A stretch of DNA of 54,806 bases from Paludibacter sp. UBA6032 (GCA_002427885.1 DIZI01000022.1:200887-255692); one strand, 5' to 3'. Counted from the first letter of the stretch, positions 34,991-43,131 are shown. Notes: generated by a model not told the origin, from the sequence alone. Numbers and translations: made by a program.

Positions 34991-35135
34991 CTCTATTTTT
35001 ATTTCTCTAAAAGTTGTTTGGCTGATTTTTTATGTAATTTCTAAAAATACAACGTAAAAGTATCGGATCAATAGAAAATAATCCGGGAGAAACAGGTATT
35101 ATATATTTAATAGTCCTGAGTTTATCAGAGCCAAT

Positions 35136-35531
35136 TTAGAATAGGTTTTCTTTTTTTATTCCTTTCGTGCTGGATGGAGTTGGATTGCGAAATAAGGAAT
35201 TGAGATAAGTATTAAATATTGATTTCGCAATTAACCTTAATATATCACTTTTAAAAGCGTCGAGTTTTTCCGGATCAATATCTTTTTTTTTGATATTTGT
35301 AAGTTTAATAAAATCCCTCTTCGACTCCAAAAGTTTCTCGAGTTCGTAACATGTAAGTTTTCTTTCATTTAAATGTGAAACCCATTTATCTATATCAATT
35401 TTCAATTCTGAAATTACCAGCTGTGCATCTTCTTTAATCGCGCTTCTGTAAGTTACCATGGTTGACTGACTCAAAAGATTGATTTCCCGTTCAAGCTGAA
35501 GATAAATCAGATTTAATTCAAGTTCAGTCAT
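35136..35531 (-). CDS. Hypothetical protein, helical, unknown function
   Basis: A 131-residue protein with a strong alpha-helical, charged pattern (LEREINLLSQSTMVTYRSAI; LESKRDFIKLTNIKKKD; DILRLIAKSIFNTYLNSLF) and no signal peptide, membrane helix or catalytic motif. I do not recognise a family. The length and composition look like a real cytosolic protein, but nothing independent confirms it. It reads divergently from the YigZ gene and toward tRNA-Thr. Confidence 0.5.
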   Translation of the reverse strand: MTELELNLIYLQLEREINLLSQSTMVTYRSAIKEDAQLVISELKIDIDKWVSHLNERKLTCYELEKLLESKRDFIKLTNIKKKDIDPEKLDAFKSDILRLIAKSIFNTYLNSLFRNPTPSSTKGIKKENLF

Positions 35532-35665
35532 AACGCATTTGATTAAAGGTTAATAATAAAGCATCATAAATCTATATTTAGAAAACAAATAACAGCAAAA
35601 AAAAGTTTATATTTACAAAGAAGATTTTAAATAATTTTCTCCCTCAATTTATCGTCAATAAAAGA

Positions 35666-35694
35666 TTGTTTCTATTCCAAAAACCGTATATTTG
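35666..35694 (+). promoter_or_regulatory. Predicted promoter of the YigZ-family gene
   Basis: TTG (35666-35668), 18 bases, then TATATTTG (35687-35694). Transcription would start near 35701, 40 bases before the ATG. This makes the longer, upstream-extended reading frame untenable. Confidence 0.6.
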
Positions 35695-35740
35695 CCCCTG
35701 TCTAAACGTTCAATTTTCTCCAACTTCTAACAACATATCA

Positions 35741-36346
35741 ATGACTGACACCTATAAAACAATAACCAATATAGCCGAAGGAATTTATAAAGAGAAAGGC
35801 AGCAAATTTCTGTCGTTTGCCATACCTGTCCAAAATCCTGATGAAGTTAAAGAATTGATAAAGTCATATAAGAAAGAGTATTACGATGCACGTCATGTTT
35901 GTTATGCCTATACCCTTGGTGCTGAACGTAATGAATGGCGCGCCAATGATGATGGCGAACCCTCCGGAACGGCAGGCCGGCCGATTCACGGACAAATCAA
36001 TTCCCGCGAACTTACAAATGTAATGATTATAGTTGTACGATATTTTGGTGGTATTTTATTGGGGACAGGCGGATTGACAACTGCCTATAAAGAAGCGGCA
36101 GCTGACGCACTTAACCATGCCGAAATTGTTGAAAAAACAGTTGACAAAACAATCGATATCAGTTTTGATTATCTGCTGATAAACGATGTAATGAGCATAA
36201 TCAAAGATAGCAATGCCCGGATTCTTCACCAGACTTTCGACAACCTATGCATTATGCAACTTTCTGTCCGAAAACAAGATGCTCCACTTCTAAGCTCAAA
36301 ATTACTGAAAATAAACGGGGTAGTGATTGATATAGATGAAATCTAA
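35741..36346 (+). CDS. YigZ/IMPACT family protein
   Basis: A 201-residue protein from MTDTYKTITN. The UPF0029/IMPACT N-terminal domain is clear (KEKGSKFLSFAIPV; DARHVCYAYTLG; DDGEPSGTAGRPI; VVRYFGGILLGTGGL). A short C-terminal domain of the DUF1949 type follows. The family is linked to ribosome or translation control through the eukaryotic IMPACT homologue, and some members are annotated as proline dipeptidase-associated; the molecular role in bacteria is not settled. The GRPI and YFGG(I/V)xLGxGGL signatures make the family call safe. Confidence 0.92.
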   Translation: MTDTYKTITNIAEGIYKEKGSKFLSFAIPVQNPDEVKELIKSYKKEYYDARHVCYAYTLGAERNEWRANDDGEPSGTAGRPIHGQINSRELTNVMIIVVRYFGGILLGTGGLTTAYKEAAADALNHAEIVEKTVDKTIDISFDYLLINDVMSIIKDSNARILHQTFDNLCIMQLSVRKQDAPLLSSKLLKINGVVIDIDEI

Positions 36347-36485
36347 ATGTATATAAAGAAAAATATGCCTGTAAGAACTATAATATCACAGATACGATTT
36401 AGGAATAAACAGCCTGAATAGCATTATAAAAATTAGCGAAACCAAATAAACATCCCTTACTCTTTTATTTTCCCAATATTTCCAC
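36347..36485. other. Intergenic stretch before the pyrB leader
   Basis: About 140 bases of AT-rich DNA with no gene or structured element I can support. Confidence 0.4.
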
Positions 36486-36493
36486 TATCTTTG
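36486..36493 (+). promoter_or_regulatory. Predicted -7 element (TATCTTTG) of the pyrB leader transcript
   Basis: TATCTTTG 258 bases upstream of the pyrB ATG. A start near 36500 gives a leader containing a small ORF and a strong terminator before the gene. Confidence 0.5.
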
Positions 36494-36502
36494 TAATCAG
36501 AA

Positions 36503-36601
36503 ATGGAAACGAGAAACTTTAAATATTTTTTCGAACAATGCAACTCACGACCAACCAGTTGTACGGAGAAGTTGCCCCTTAGAAATACGAAACCAATATA
36601 A
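36503..36601 (+). CDS. Putative 32-codon leader ORF upstream of pyrB
   Basis: The ATG at 36503 opens a frame of 32 codons whose stop (36599-36601) falls inside the 5' arm of the terminator hairpin at 36591-36625. Ribosomes translating to the stop would keep the hairpin from forming. This is the layout of a transcription-attenuation leader such as E. coli pyrBI, where coupling of translation to polymerase pausing senses UTP. The early codons include Phe-Lys-Tyr-Phe-Phe and the RNA there is U-rich (TATTTTTTCG), a possible pause site. I know of no homologue, so function rests on position alone. It could also be a chance frame over a small RNA. Confidence 0.4.
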   Translation: METRNFKYFFEQCNSRPTSCTEKLPLRNTKPI

Positions 36602-36630
36602 ATCTGCATCGGATTTGTGTTGGTTTTTTT
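36591..36630 (+). terminator. Strong terminator in the pyrB leader (candidate attenuator)
   Basis: The 14-bp stem AACCAATATAAATC / GATTTGTGTTGGTT (two G-U pairs), loop TGCATCG, is followed by TTTTT. It lies 120 bases before the pyrB start and points toward pyrB, so full-strength termination would silence the gene; regulated read-through is the likely reason for it. Confidence 0.75.
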
Positions 36631-36723
36631 GTTAGAAAGACCCTATATTCCTAAAGAGGAAAAGGGGAAAAACAGAAACCGAATATAATTGTTTAAATAA
36701 TTGACGTATCATTAACTAAAATC

Positions 36724-36750
36724 GAAGCCCCTTGAGGGGTTTGGGGTCTT
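36724..36750. repeat. REP-like GC-rich repeat, abutting the pyrB start codon
   Basis: CCCCTTGAGGGG followed by TTTGGGG is the reverse-oriented form of the repeat at 19477-19512. It ends directly at the pyrB ATG, so it supplies the ribosome-binding region. Confidence 0.65.
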
Positions 36751-37680
36751 ATGAGCAACAACAGTTTAGTATCAATTGCCGATTACAGCAAAGAAGAAAT
36801 TCTGTCCATTCTCGATTCAGCAGCCGATTATGAGGCAAATCCAAATAGGAAGACATTGGATGGAAAAGTGATTGCCACCCTGTTTTTTGAACCTTCCACG
36901 CGCACACGACTTAGTTTTGAAACAGCGGTTGTTCGTTTGGGCGGTTCAATCATAGGGTTTTCCGATGCTGCCACAAGTAGTTCCTCGAAAGGTGAAACAC
37001 TGAATGATACCATTCACATGGTGAGTTGTTATGCCGATGCCATTGTGATGCGTCATCCACTAGAAGGTGCTGCGCGCCATGCAGCCGAAGTCTCGCCGGT
37101 ACCCATTATCAATGCGGGAGATGGAGCCAACCAGCATCCCTCTCAAACATTGCTCGACTTATATTCAATACTTAAAACGCAGGGGACGCTTGAGAATCTG
37201 AATATTTGCCTGGTGGGCGATTTAAAATACGGACGAACGGTACACTCGCTTATCATGGCCATGTCGCATTTCCATCCTACTTTCAAGTTTATTGCTCCGG
37301 ACGAATTGAAAATGCCAGACGAATACAAAGTTTTCTGTCGGAGAAACAATATTCCTTTCACAGAAGAAAATGAATTGACGGATAATTTCAATGAAGCGGA
37401 TATTCTGTATATGACGCGCGTTCAGAAAGAACGGTTTCAGGATTTAATGGAATACGAACAGGTGAAAAACATTTATACCTTGAGAAATAATATGCTGAAT
37501 AATTCAAAACCAACACTCCGGATTTTGCATCCGCTGCCACGGGTAAGTGAAATTAATCCGGACGTGGATGGCAATGAGAAAGCATACTATTTCAAACAAG
37601 CTCAAAATGGATTGTATGTACGGCAGGCAATCGTGAGTAAAGTATTGAAACCCCTAACCCCTAAAGGAGAACAAGAATAG
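36751..37680 (+). CDS. pyrB: Aspartate carbamoyltransferase, catalytic subunit
   Basis: Joins carbamoyl phosphate and aspartate, the committed step of pyrimidine synthesis. The carbamoyl-phosphate motif STRTRLSFE lies in FFEPSTRTRLSFETA; SSSSKGETLNDT supplies the mobile-loop Ser/Lys; HPSQTLLDLYSI and HPLPRVSEI are the aspartate-side signatures. At 309 residues it is full length. The last ten or so residues (KPLTPKGEQE) are encoded by a REP-like element and resemble the matching part of PhoH, so they are probably not functional. pyrI follows at 41 bases, giving the E. coli-type holoenzyme. A leader attenuator candidate precedes the gene. Confidence 0.97.
   Translation: MSNNSLVSIADYSKEEILSILDSAADYEANPNRKTLDGKVIATLFFEPSTRTRLSFETAVVRLGGSIIGFSDAATSSSSKGETLNDTIHMVSCYADAIVMRHPLEGAARHAAEVSPVPIINAGDGANQHPSQTLLDLYSILKTQGTLENLNICLVGDLKYGRTVHSLIMAMSHFHPTFKFIAPDELKMPDEYKVFCRRNNIPFTEENELTDNFNEADILYMTRVQKERFQDLMEYEQVKNIYTLRNNMLNNSKPTLRILHPLPRVSEINPDVDGNEKAYYFKQAQNGLYVRQAIVSKVLKPLTPKGEQE
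37649..37675 (+). repeat. REP-like repeat inside the 3' end of pyrB
   Basis: AACCCCTAACCCCTAAAGGAG followed by AACAAGAA. It matches 41831-41858 inside phoH (AACCCCTGGTCCCTAAAGTTG then AACAAGAA) in the same orientation and reading frame, and the C-rich half matches the intergenic element at 19477. Confidence 0.7.
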
Positions 37681-37721
37681 AATTCGTCAAATTAATATTA
37701 ATTCATGTAATTCATATTTTC

Positions 37722-38177
37722 ATGGAAAAAAAATTAAAAGTAGCAGCGCTTCGTAACGGAACTGTTATTGATCATATACCTTCGGATAAACTATTTAAAG
37801 TAGTGAGCATTTTACATTTGGACACTTGTTTAAATCAAATTACTTTGGCCAACAACCTTGAAAGTGCCAAAATTGGATCAAAAGGACTGGTGAAAATTTC
37901 GGACCGTGCACTGGAAGTTGATGAGACAAATAAGATTGCATTGATTGCGCCCCATGCAAAAATCAATATTATTCTTGATTATCAGGTTGTAGAAAAACGT
38001 CCGTTGGTTCTTCCTGAAGAAATCATAGAAATTGTTCAGTGTACAAATCCCAACTGTATTACAAATCATCAGGCCGTTACTACACGTTTTCATGTGCTGA
38101 ATAACGATGAAGAAATCATGTTGAAATGTCACTATTGCGAACGGGAAGTAAAAAGGGATGATGTGAAAATAAAGTAA
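37722..38177 (+). CDS. pyrI: Aspartate carbamoyltransferase, regulatory subunit
   Basis: A 151-residue regulatory chain. The N-terminal nucleotide-binding domain (LRNGTVIDHIPSDKLFKVVSIL) binds ATP/CTP in the E. coli enzyme. The C-terminal zinc domain has all four cysteines: CTNPNC and CHYC. It should assemble with PyrB into an allosteric dodecamer. It is followed by a flavin-reductase-type gene on the same strand. Confidence 0.96.
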   Translation: MEKKLKVAALRNGTVIDHIPSDKLFKVVSILHLDTCLNQITLANNLESAKIGSKGLVKISDRALEVDETNKIALIAPHAKINIILDYQVVEKRPLVLPEEIIEIVQCTNPNCITNHQAVTTRFHVLNNDEEIMLKCHYCEREVKRDDVKIK

Positions 38178-38209
38178 TATGTCAATTTGAAAATGTGCAA
38201 AATTTGAAA

Positions 38210-38845
38210 ATGAAAGAAATTAAAAGTAATATAAAAAAAAATCGTTCAATTGCAGTAACAGAAAGTGACTCTGAAAAAAATCATGTTTCCTGGAAACCCG
38301 GTACATTAATTTATCCATTACCTGCCGTTTTAATTTCCTGTGGGAATTCTCCTGAAGAATATAATTTACTGACGATAAGTTGGGTTGGAACCATTTGTAC
38401 CAATCCACCCATGTGTTATATTTCGGTTCGCCCGGAACGTCATTCGTATGAAATCATCAAAAAAAACCGTGAGTTTGTTATTAATCTGACAAACGAGGAC
38501 ATGGCTTTTGCCACCGATTGGTGCGGTGTAAAAAGCGGAAAAGACTTTAATAAATTTGAAGAAATGAAACTGACTCCTGAAAAAGGAGAAAAGGTAAATG
38601 CACCTATAGTTAAAGAATCACCCATTTGCATTGAGTGTAAAGTCAAAGAGATCATCCCTTTGGGTTCGCACGATATGTTTATTGCCGAAGTAGTCAACGT
38701 TCAGGCCGATGTAAAATACATTGATCCTGAGACCGACACCTTTAAACTGGCTGAAGCCAAACTAATTGCTTATTCACACGGACATTACTATAAATTGGGA
38801 GAAGAAATAGGCAAATTCGGTTGGACGGTAAAAAAAAAGAAGTAA
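38210..38845 (+). CDS. Flavin reductase family protein (FMN-binding split barrel)
   Basis: About 211 residues from MKEIKSNIKK. The split-barrel flavin domain starts at WKPGTLIYPLPAVLISCG and shows NLLTISWVGTICTNPP, PERHSYEIIKKNREFVINL and CIECKVKEIIPLGSHDMFIAEV, typical of FMN-binding flavin reductases/HpaC-like proteins with a C-terminal FGWTVKKKK tail. The electron partner is unknown. I start at the ATG at 38210; a GTG five codons earlier is possible. The region before it contains a 12-base direct repeat (AATTTGAAAATG twice). Confidence 0.87.
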   Translation: MKEIKSNIKKNRSIAVTESDSEKNHVSWKPGTLIYPLPAVLISCGNSPEEYNLLTISWVGTICTNPPMCYISVRPERHSYEIIKKNREFVINLTNEDMAFATDWCGVKSGKDFNKFEEMKLTPEKGEKVNAPIVKESPICIECKVKEIIPLGSHDMFIAEVVNVQADVKYIDPETDTFKLAEAKLIAYSHGHYYKLGEEIGKFGWTVKKKK

Positions 38846-38866
38846 GAGCTAAGAAATAAGAGGCAA
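38841..38866 (+). repeat. Short intergenic repeat (AGTAAGAGCTAAGAAA type), forward copy
   Basis: AGTAAGAGCTAAGAAATAAG, then AGGCAAG, spans the flavin reductase stop and the gap before the CAT-like gene. The reverse complement of the same sequence lies at 40861-40886. Confidence 0.6.
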
Positions 38867-38872
38867 GAAAAA

Positions 38873-39499
38873 ATGAAACACGAAATAGACCTCAAAACAT
38901 GGAAGCGGCGCGAACACTTCGAAAATTTTAAAAATTTCGATGAACCTTTGTTTGGAATAACTGTTCGTGTAGAATGTTCTGCCGCTTATAAAAAAGCAAA
39001 AGAGCTGCACTATTCGTTTTCGCTCTATTATTTATATTTATCGATGAAAGTTGCGAATGAAATTGAAGAGTTTCGTTATCGTATAGAAGATGATAAAGTG
39101 TATTGTTATGAAAGTGTGGGTGCAGGTCCGACCGTTTTTCGGGAAGATGAAACCTACGGTTGTGCTTACATGCCTTTCAACGAGAACCTAGACGAATTTA
39201 TGAAGCAGGCAACTGTTGAAACAGATAGAGTCAAGGCTGAAAAAGGTTTAAAATTCCCCTATGCCGGAGAAGATATTTTGCATTATTCAACGCTACCCTG
39301 GGCTGACTTTACGGCAGTGAACCACGCACGGCGGTTGGATATTGGTCGTAGCATTCCGAAAATTACCTTTGGAAAAATTACACGTGATAAAGACAAAATG
39401 TGGCTTCCTGTAGATGTTCATGTAAGTCATGCATTGATGGATGGATTTCATGTCGGGAAATTTATTGAACGGTTTCAGGAACTGTTGAATCAGAGGTAA
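38873..39499 (+). CDS. Chloramphenicol acetyltransferase-like (CAT fold) acyltransferase
   Basis: A 208-residue protein of the CAT family. The catalytic histidine lies in HVSHALMDGFHV (HxxxDG), the counterpart of HHAVCDGFHV in CAT; the first His of the pair is Ser here. Also seen: GITVRVECSAAYKKAKE and FSLYYLYLSMKVANEIEEFRYR. CAT enzymes acetylate chloramphenicol with acetyl-CoA, but chromosomal homologues in Bacteroidota lie among housekeeping genes and may have other acceptors. Nothing here indicates acquired resistance: codon use and neighbours look native. Confidence 0.85.
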   Translation: MKHEIDLKTWKRREHFENFKNFDEPLFGITVRVECSAAYKKAKELHYSFSLYYLYLSMKVANEIEEFRYRIEDDKVYCYESVGAGPTVFREDETYGCAYMPFNENLDEFMKQATVETDRVKAEKGLKFPYAGEDILHYSTLPWADFTAVNHARRLDIGRSIPKITFGKITRDKDKMWLPVDVHVSHALMDGFHVGKFIERFQELLNQR

Positions 39500-39545
39500 G
39501 GAGTAAGTAAAATTAGAATAAATTAGTAAAATTAGATATAGAAAA

Positions 39546-40826
39546 ATGAAAAGAGACCAGGTTATTTTTGACATTATTGCACGCGAGAAACAGCGTCAAT
39601 TGAAAGGAATTGAATTAATTGCTTCAGAAAATTTTGTAAGCGAACAGGTTATGGAAGCAATGGGTTCCGTGCTAACAAACAAATATGCTGAAGGATATCC
39701 GGGCAAACGCTATTATGGTGGTTGTGAAGTGGTGGACGAAAGTGAGCAAATTGCCATAGACCGCTTGAAAGAGATTTTCGGGGCTGAATGGGCAAACGTA
39801 CAACCACACTCGGGTGCTCAGGCAAACGCAGCCGTATTTTTAGCCTGTTTAAATCCGGGCGATAAATTCCTTGGATTAAACTTATCTCACGGCGGTCACT
39901 TGTCTCACGGTTCGTTGGTAAACAGCTCGGGTATTCTCTACAAACCTTGTGAATACAACGTAAAAGAAGAAACCGGTCGTGTGGATTATGACCAAATGGA
40001 AGAAGTGGCTATCCGCGAACAACCAAAAGTAATCGTTGGTGGTGGATCGGCTTATTCACGTGAATGGGACTACAAACGTATGCGCGAAATTGCCGATAAA
40101 GTAGGCGCAATATTAATGATTGACATGGCTCACCCTGCAGGTTTAATTGCAGCAGGATTATTGGAGAACCCTTTGAAATGGGCACATATCGTGACTTCTA
40201 CAACTCACAAAACCTTGCGTGGACCTCGTGGTGGTATCATTTTATTGGGTAAAGATTTTCCAAACCCATGGGGCAAAACAACACCAAAAGGCGAAATAAA
40301 AATGATGTCTGCCCTACTCGACTCCGCTGTTTTCCCGGGAATTCAGGGTGGTCCCCTGGAACATGTGATTGCTGCTAAAGCGGTTTCATTTGGCGAATGT
40401 TTGCAACCTGAATACAAAGAATATCAAAAACAGGTAAAATTAAATGCGGCAGCCCTGGCCAATGCGTTGACATCACGTGGATTTACTATTGTTTCGGGTG
40501 GAACTGACAACCACTCGATGTTGGTTGACCTTCGCTCAAAATTTCCTGAACTAACCGGTAAAGTAGCTGAAAAAGCATTGGTAGAAGCCGATATTACTGT
40601 GAATAAAAACATGGTTCCTTTTGACAGTCGCTCCGCTTTCCAGACTTCAGGAATCCGTCTTGGAACTCCTGCTATCACCACACGGGGTGCAAAAGAAGAT
40701 TTGATGGTGGAGATTGCGGAGATGATCGAAACGGTTCTTTCCAATGTTGAAAATGAAGCGGTAATTAAATCGGTTCGCGAACGGGTAAACAAAACAATGG
40801 AAAAATTCCCATTATTTGCTCAATAA
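39546..40826 (+). CDS. glyA: Serine hydroxymethyltransferase
   Basis: Interconverts serine and glycine with tetrahydrofolate, the main source of one-carbon units. The PLP lysine is Lys222 in STTHKTLRGPRGG. Other signatures: ELIASENFVSEQVMEAMGS, YAEGYPGKRYYGGC, NVQPHSGAQANAAV and IDMAHPAGLIAAG. At 426 residues it is complete. It leads a stretch glyA-phoH-purC and fits functionally with purC, since purine synthesis uses its one-carbon product. Confidence 0.97.
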   Translation: MKRDQVIFDIIAREKQRQLKGIELIASENFVSEQVMEAMGSVLTNKYAEGYPGKRYYGGCEVVDESEQIAIDRLKEIFGAEWANVQPHSGAQANAAVFLACLNPGDKFLGLNLSHGGHLSHGSLVNSSGILYKPCEYNVKEETGRVDYDQMEEVAIREQPKVIVGGGSAYSREWDYKRMREIADKVGAILMIDMAHPAGLIAAGLLENPLKWAHIVTSTTHKTLRGPRGGIILLGKDFPNPWGKTTPKGEIKMMSALLDSAVFPGIQGGPLEHVIAAKAVSFGECLQPEYKEYQKQVKLNAAALANALTSRGFTIVSGGTDNHSMLVDLRSKFPELTGKVAEKALVEADITVNKNMVPFDSRSAFQTSGIRLGTPAITTRGAKEDLMVEIAEMIETVLSNVENEAVIKSVRERVNKTMEKFPLFAQ

Positions 40827-40860
40827 TTCATTTTAAGAGAGTAAGATGTAAATTACTTAC

Positions 40861-40886
40861 CTCTTACTTTCTTAGCTCTTACTTTC
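40861..40886 (-). repeat. Short intergenic repeat (AGTAAGAGCTAAGAAA type), reverse copy
   Basis: On the minus strand GAAAGTAAGAGCTAAGAAAG, then TAAGAG. Together with AGAGAGTAAGATGTAA just upstream (40837-40852) it forms an imperfect hairpin between glyA and phoH, which may act as a weak terminator or a processing site. Confidence 0.55.
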
Positions 40887-40893
40887 TTTTTAT

Positions 40894-41895
40894 ATGACCG
40901 AACACATCTTCGAACTTTCCGAACATACCGATACAACTGTTTTTTATGGCGTAAATAATGCCAATATACAACTGTTGAAAAATTTGCATCCCAATTTACG
41001 CTTTATGGCGCGCGGGCATGTTGTAAAAATCTCGGGAAGTGATGAAGAAGCCGTTCGATTAATTGAAAATTTACAGAAGTTGGAACGTTTTTGCCTTGAT
41101 AACAATGCATTAAGCGAAGAAAATATTATTGAGCTGATCAAAGGAAATACACCGGACGAAATCAAATTCGAAAATCTGATATTGCACGGCGTAAATGGCA
41201 AATCCATTATGGCCCGTACCGCCAACCAACAAAAGCTCGTCAAAGATTTTGAAACAAACGATTTGCTTTTTGCTGTCGGACCGGCCGGTTCAGGTAAAAC
41301 TTACACAGCCATTGCATTAGCAGTCAGGTCGTTGAAAAACCGTGAAATAAAAAAGATTATTCTCAGCCGTCCGGCGGTGGAAGCAGGTGAAAAACTCGGA
41401 TTTCTTCCCGGCGATATGAAAGAGAAAATCGATCCGTACCTGCAACCGCTGTATGACGCTCTGCAGGATATGATTACGCCGCTGAAACTGAAAGAATACC
41501 TGGAAAACGGTATCATTCAGATTGCTCCGCTGGCATTTATGCGTGGACGGACGTTGAGCGATGCCGTGGTTATTCTCGACGAGGCACAAAATTCTACTAC
41601 CATGCAAATCAAAATGTTCCTGACACGTATGGGTTTGAATGCAAAAATGATTGTCACCGGTGACACGACTCAAATTGATTTGCCCTATCAACAAAAATCC
41701 GGATTAATTGATGCATTGGAAATTCTCAAAAACATTAAGGGCATCGCACTTGTTGAATTCGATGTAAAAGATATTGTTCGCCACAAACTCGTTCAACGGA
41801 TTGTGGAAGCGTATGAGAAAAGGGCTAAAGAACCCCTGGTCCCTAAAGTTGAACAAGAAAGTAGAAAACAAGAAATTCTAATTTTAAAGAAATAA
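40894..41895 (+). CDS. PhoH family protein (PhoH-like ATPase)
   Basis: A 333-residue P-loop ATPase. Walker A is GPAGSGKT (129-136), Walker B VVILDEAQN, followed by the PhoH signatures TRMGLNAKMIVTGDTTQIDLP and GIALVEFDVKDIVRHKLVQRIVEAY. An N-terminal KH-like segment precedes the ATPase, as in PhoL/YbeZ. The family is linked to RNA metabolism with YbeY; the partner gene is not here. The C-terminal tail from about residue 311 is partly encoded by a REP-like element and matches the PyrB tail, so it is probably dispensable. Confidence 0.92.
   Translation: MTEHIFELSEHTDTTVFYGVNNANIQLLKNLHPNLRFMARGHVVKISGSDEEAVRLIENLQKLERFCLDNNALSEENIIELIKGNTPDEIKFENLILHGVNGKSIMARTANQQKLVKDFETNDLLFAVGPAGSGKTYTAIALAVRSLKNREIKKIILSRPAVEAGEKLGFLPGDMKEKIDPYLQPLYDALQDMITPLKLKEYLENGIIQIAPLAFMRGRTLSDAVVILDEAQNSTTMQIKMFLTRMGLNAKMIVTGDTTQIDLPYQQKSGLIDALEILKNIKGIALVEFDVKDIVRHKLVQRIVEAYEKRAKEPLVPKVEQESRKQEILILKK
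41831..41858 (+). repeat. REP-like repeat inside the 3' end of phoH
   Basis: AACCCCTGGTCCCTAAAGTTG, then AACAAGAA, in frame with phoH. It encodes EPLVPKVEQE, parallel to KPLTPKGEQE at the end of PyrB. Confidence 0.65.
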
Positions 41896-41933
41896 TAATT
41901 TCAAAATTAACTGTAAACAATAAACTCAACAAT

Positions 41934-42881
41934 ATGAACGCTTTAACTAACACCGATTTCCATTTTGATGGACAGACAAATGTGTACCACGGCAAAGTTC
42001 GTGATGTGTACACTGTAAAAAACGGCCTGCTTGTGATGGTTGCCACCGACCGTATTTCGGCTTTCGACGTGGTTTTACCCAAAGGAATACCGTATAAAGG
42101 ACAAATGTTGAACCAGATTGCGGCCAAGTTTTTGGATGCTACAGCTGATATTGTTCCCAACTGGAAACTGGCTTGTCCGGATCCCATGGTAACTGTAGGT
42201 CTGCGATGCGAAGGATACCCTGTTGAAATGATTGTACGCGGTTATCTCTGCGGAAGTGCATGGAGAACCTATAAAAGCGGAATCCGCGAAATATGCGGCG
42301 TTAAAATACCGGATGGCATGCGCGAAAACCAACGTTTCGAAACTCCCATCATAACTCCTACTACCAAAGCCGAACTGGGACGGCATGATGAAGATATTTC
42401 GAAAGAAGAAATTCTGAAACAAGGATTGGTTTCTGCGGATGAATATGAAATGCTGGAAAAATATACCATGGCCTTATTTATGCGCGGAACAGAAATTGCT
42501 GAAGCACGTGGATTGATCCTTGTAGATACAAAATATGAATTCGGAAGTCGTGACGGCAAGATATACCTGATTGATGAAATCCATACACCCGATTCATCAC
42601 GATATTTTTATGCAGAAGGATATGAAGATCGTTTTATTAAAGGCGAAGCACAAAAACAACTTTCGAAAGAATTTGTACGCGAATGGCTAATGGAAAACGG
42701 ATTTCAGGGTAAAGAAGGACAACAGGTACCTGAAATGACACCCGAAATTGTCGCCGGAATCAGTGAACGCTATATCGAATTATTCGAAAATATCACCGGT
42801 GAAAGTTTTGATAAAGCCGATATAATGGATATTAAAACACGTATTGAAAAAAATGTGGTAGAATATTTAAAAACAATCTGA
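41934..42881 (+). CDS. purC: Phosphoribosylaminoimidazole-succinocarboxamide synthase
   Basis: SAICAR synthetase of purine biosynthesis. Seen: YHGKVRDVYTV (ATP-binding start), VATDRISAFDVVLP, EMIVRGYLCGSAWRTY and LIDEIHTPDSSRYF. At 315 residues it belongs to the longer form of the family. Last plus-strand gene before the tRNA-Ser and the genomic island. It lies 38 bases after phoH and is probably co-transcribed with it. Confidence 0.96.
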   Translation: MNALTNTDFHFDGQTNVYHGKVRDVYTVKNGLLVMVATDRISAFDVVLPKGIPYKGQMLNQIAAKFLDATADIVPNWKLACPDPMVTVGLRCEGYPVEMIVRGYLCGSAWRTYKSGIREICGVKIPDGMRENQRFETPIITPTTKAELGRHDEDISKEEILKQGLVSADEYEMLEKYTMALFMRGTEIAEARGLILVDTKYEFGSRDGKIYLIDEIHTPDSSRYFYAEGYEDRFIKGEAQKQLSKEFVREWLMENGFQGKEGQQVPEMTPEIVAGISERYIELFENITGESFDKADIMDIKTRIEKNVVEYLKTI

Positions 42882-42986
42882 GTGATTTACGATTTACAAT
42901 TTATTGATTTACAATTGAATTTTGCTCGTTAAGTTGAAATAGTAAACAGTAAATGAATAAATAGTAAATGAATTCTGTTTTTCATA

Positions 42987-43017
42987 TTTGGAAGTTCGGG
43001 GAAAAGCACTATCTTTG
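42987..43017 (+). promoter_or_regulatory. Promoter of tRNA-Ser
   Basis: TTTG (42987-42990), exactly 19 bases, then TATCTTTG (43010-43017): a perfect match to the Bacteroidota promoter. The tRNA 5' end is 30 bases downstream. Confidence 0.8.
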
Positions 43018-43046
43018 CACCGCCTTTGAAAAAAGGACGTATCACT

Positions 43047-43131
43047 GGAGAGATGGCAGAGTGATCGATTGCAGCGGTCTTGAAAACCGCCGTACTGCAA
43101 GGTACCGGGGGTTTGAATCCCTCTCTCTCCG
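43047..43131 (+). tRNA. tRNA-Ser (anticodon UGA), island attachment site
   Basis: An 85-base class II tRNA. The acceptor GGAGAGA pairs with TCTCTCC and the discriminator is G. The anticodon stem GCGGT/ACCGC holds CTTGAAA with anticodon TGA; a long variable arm follows, and the T-loop is TTTGAAT. CCA is not encoded. An integrase gene begins 284 bases downstream, and Bacteroidota integrases often use the tRNA 3' end as attB, so this is the likely left boundary of the island. No second copy of the tRNA 3' end is seen within the window. Confidence 0.95.

Noticed and set aside
38873..39499. Acquired chloramphenicol resistance gene
   Set aside because: The protein is of the CAT fold, but it sits in a core housekeeping run with no mobile element signs, and the HH pair of true CAT is SH here; resistance cannot be claimed.
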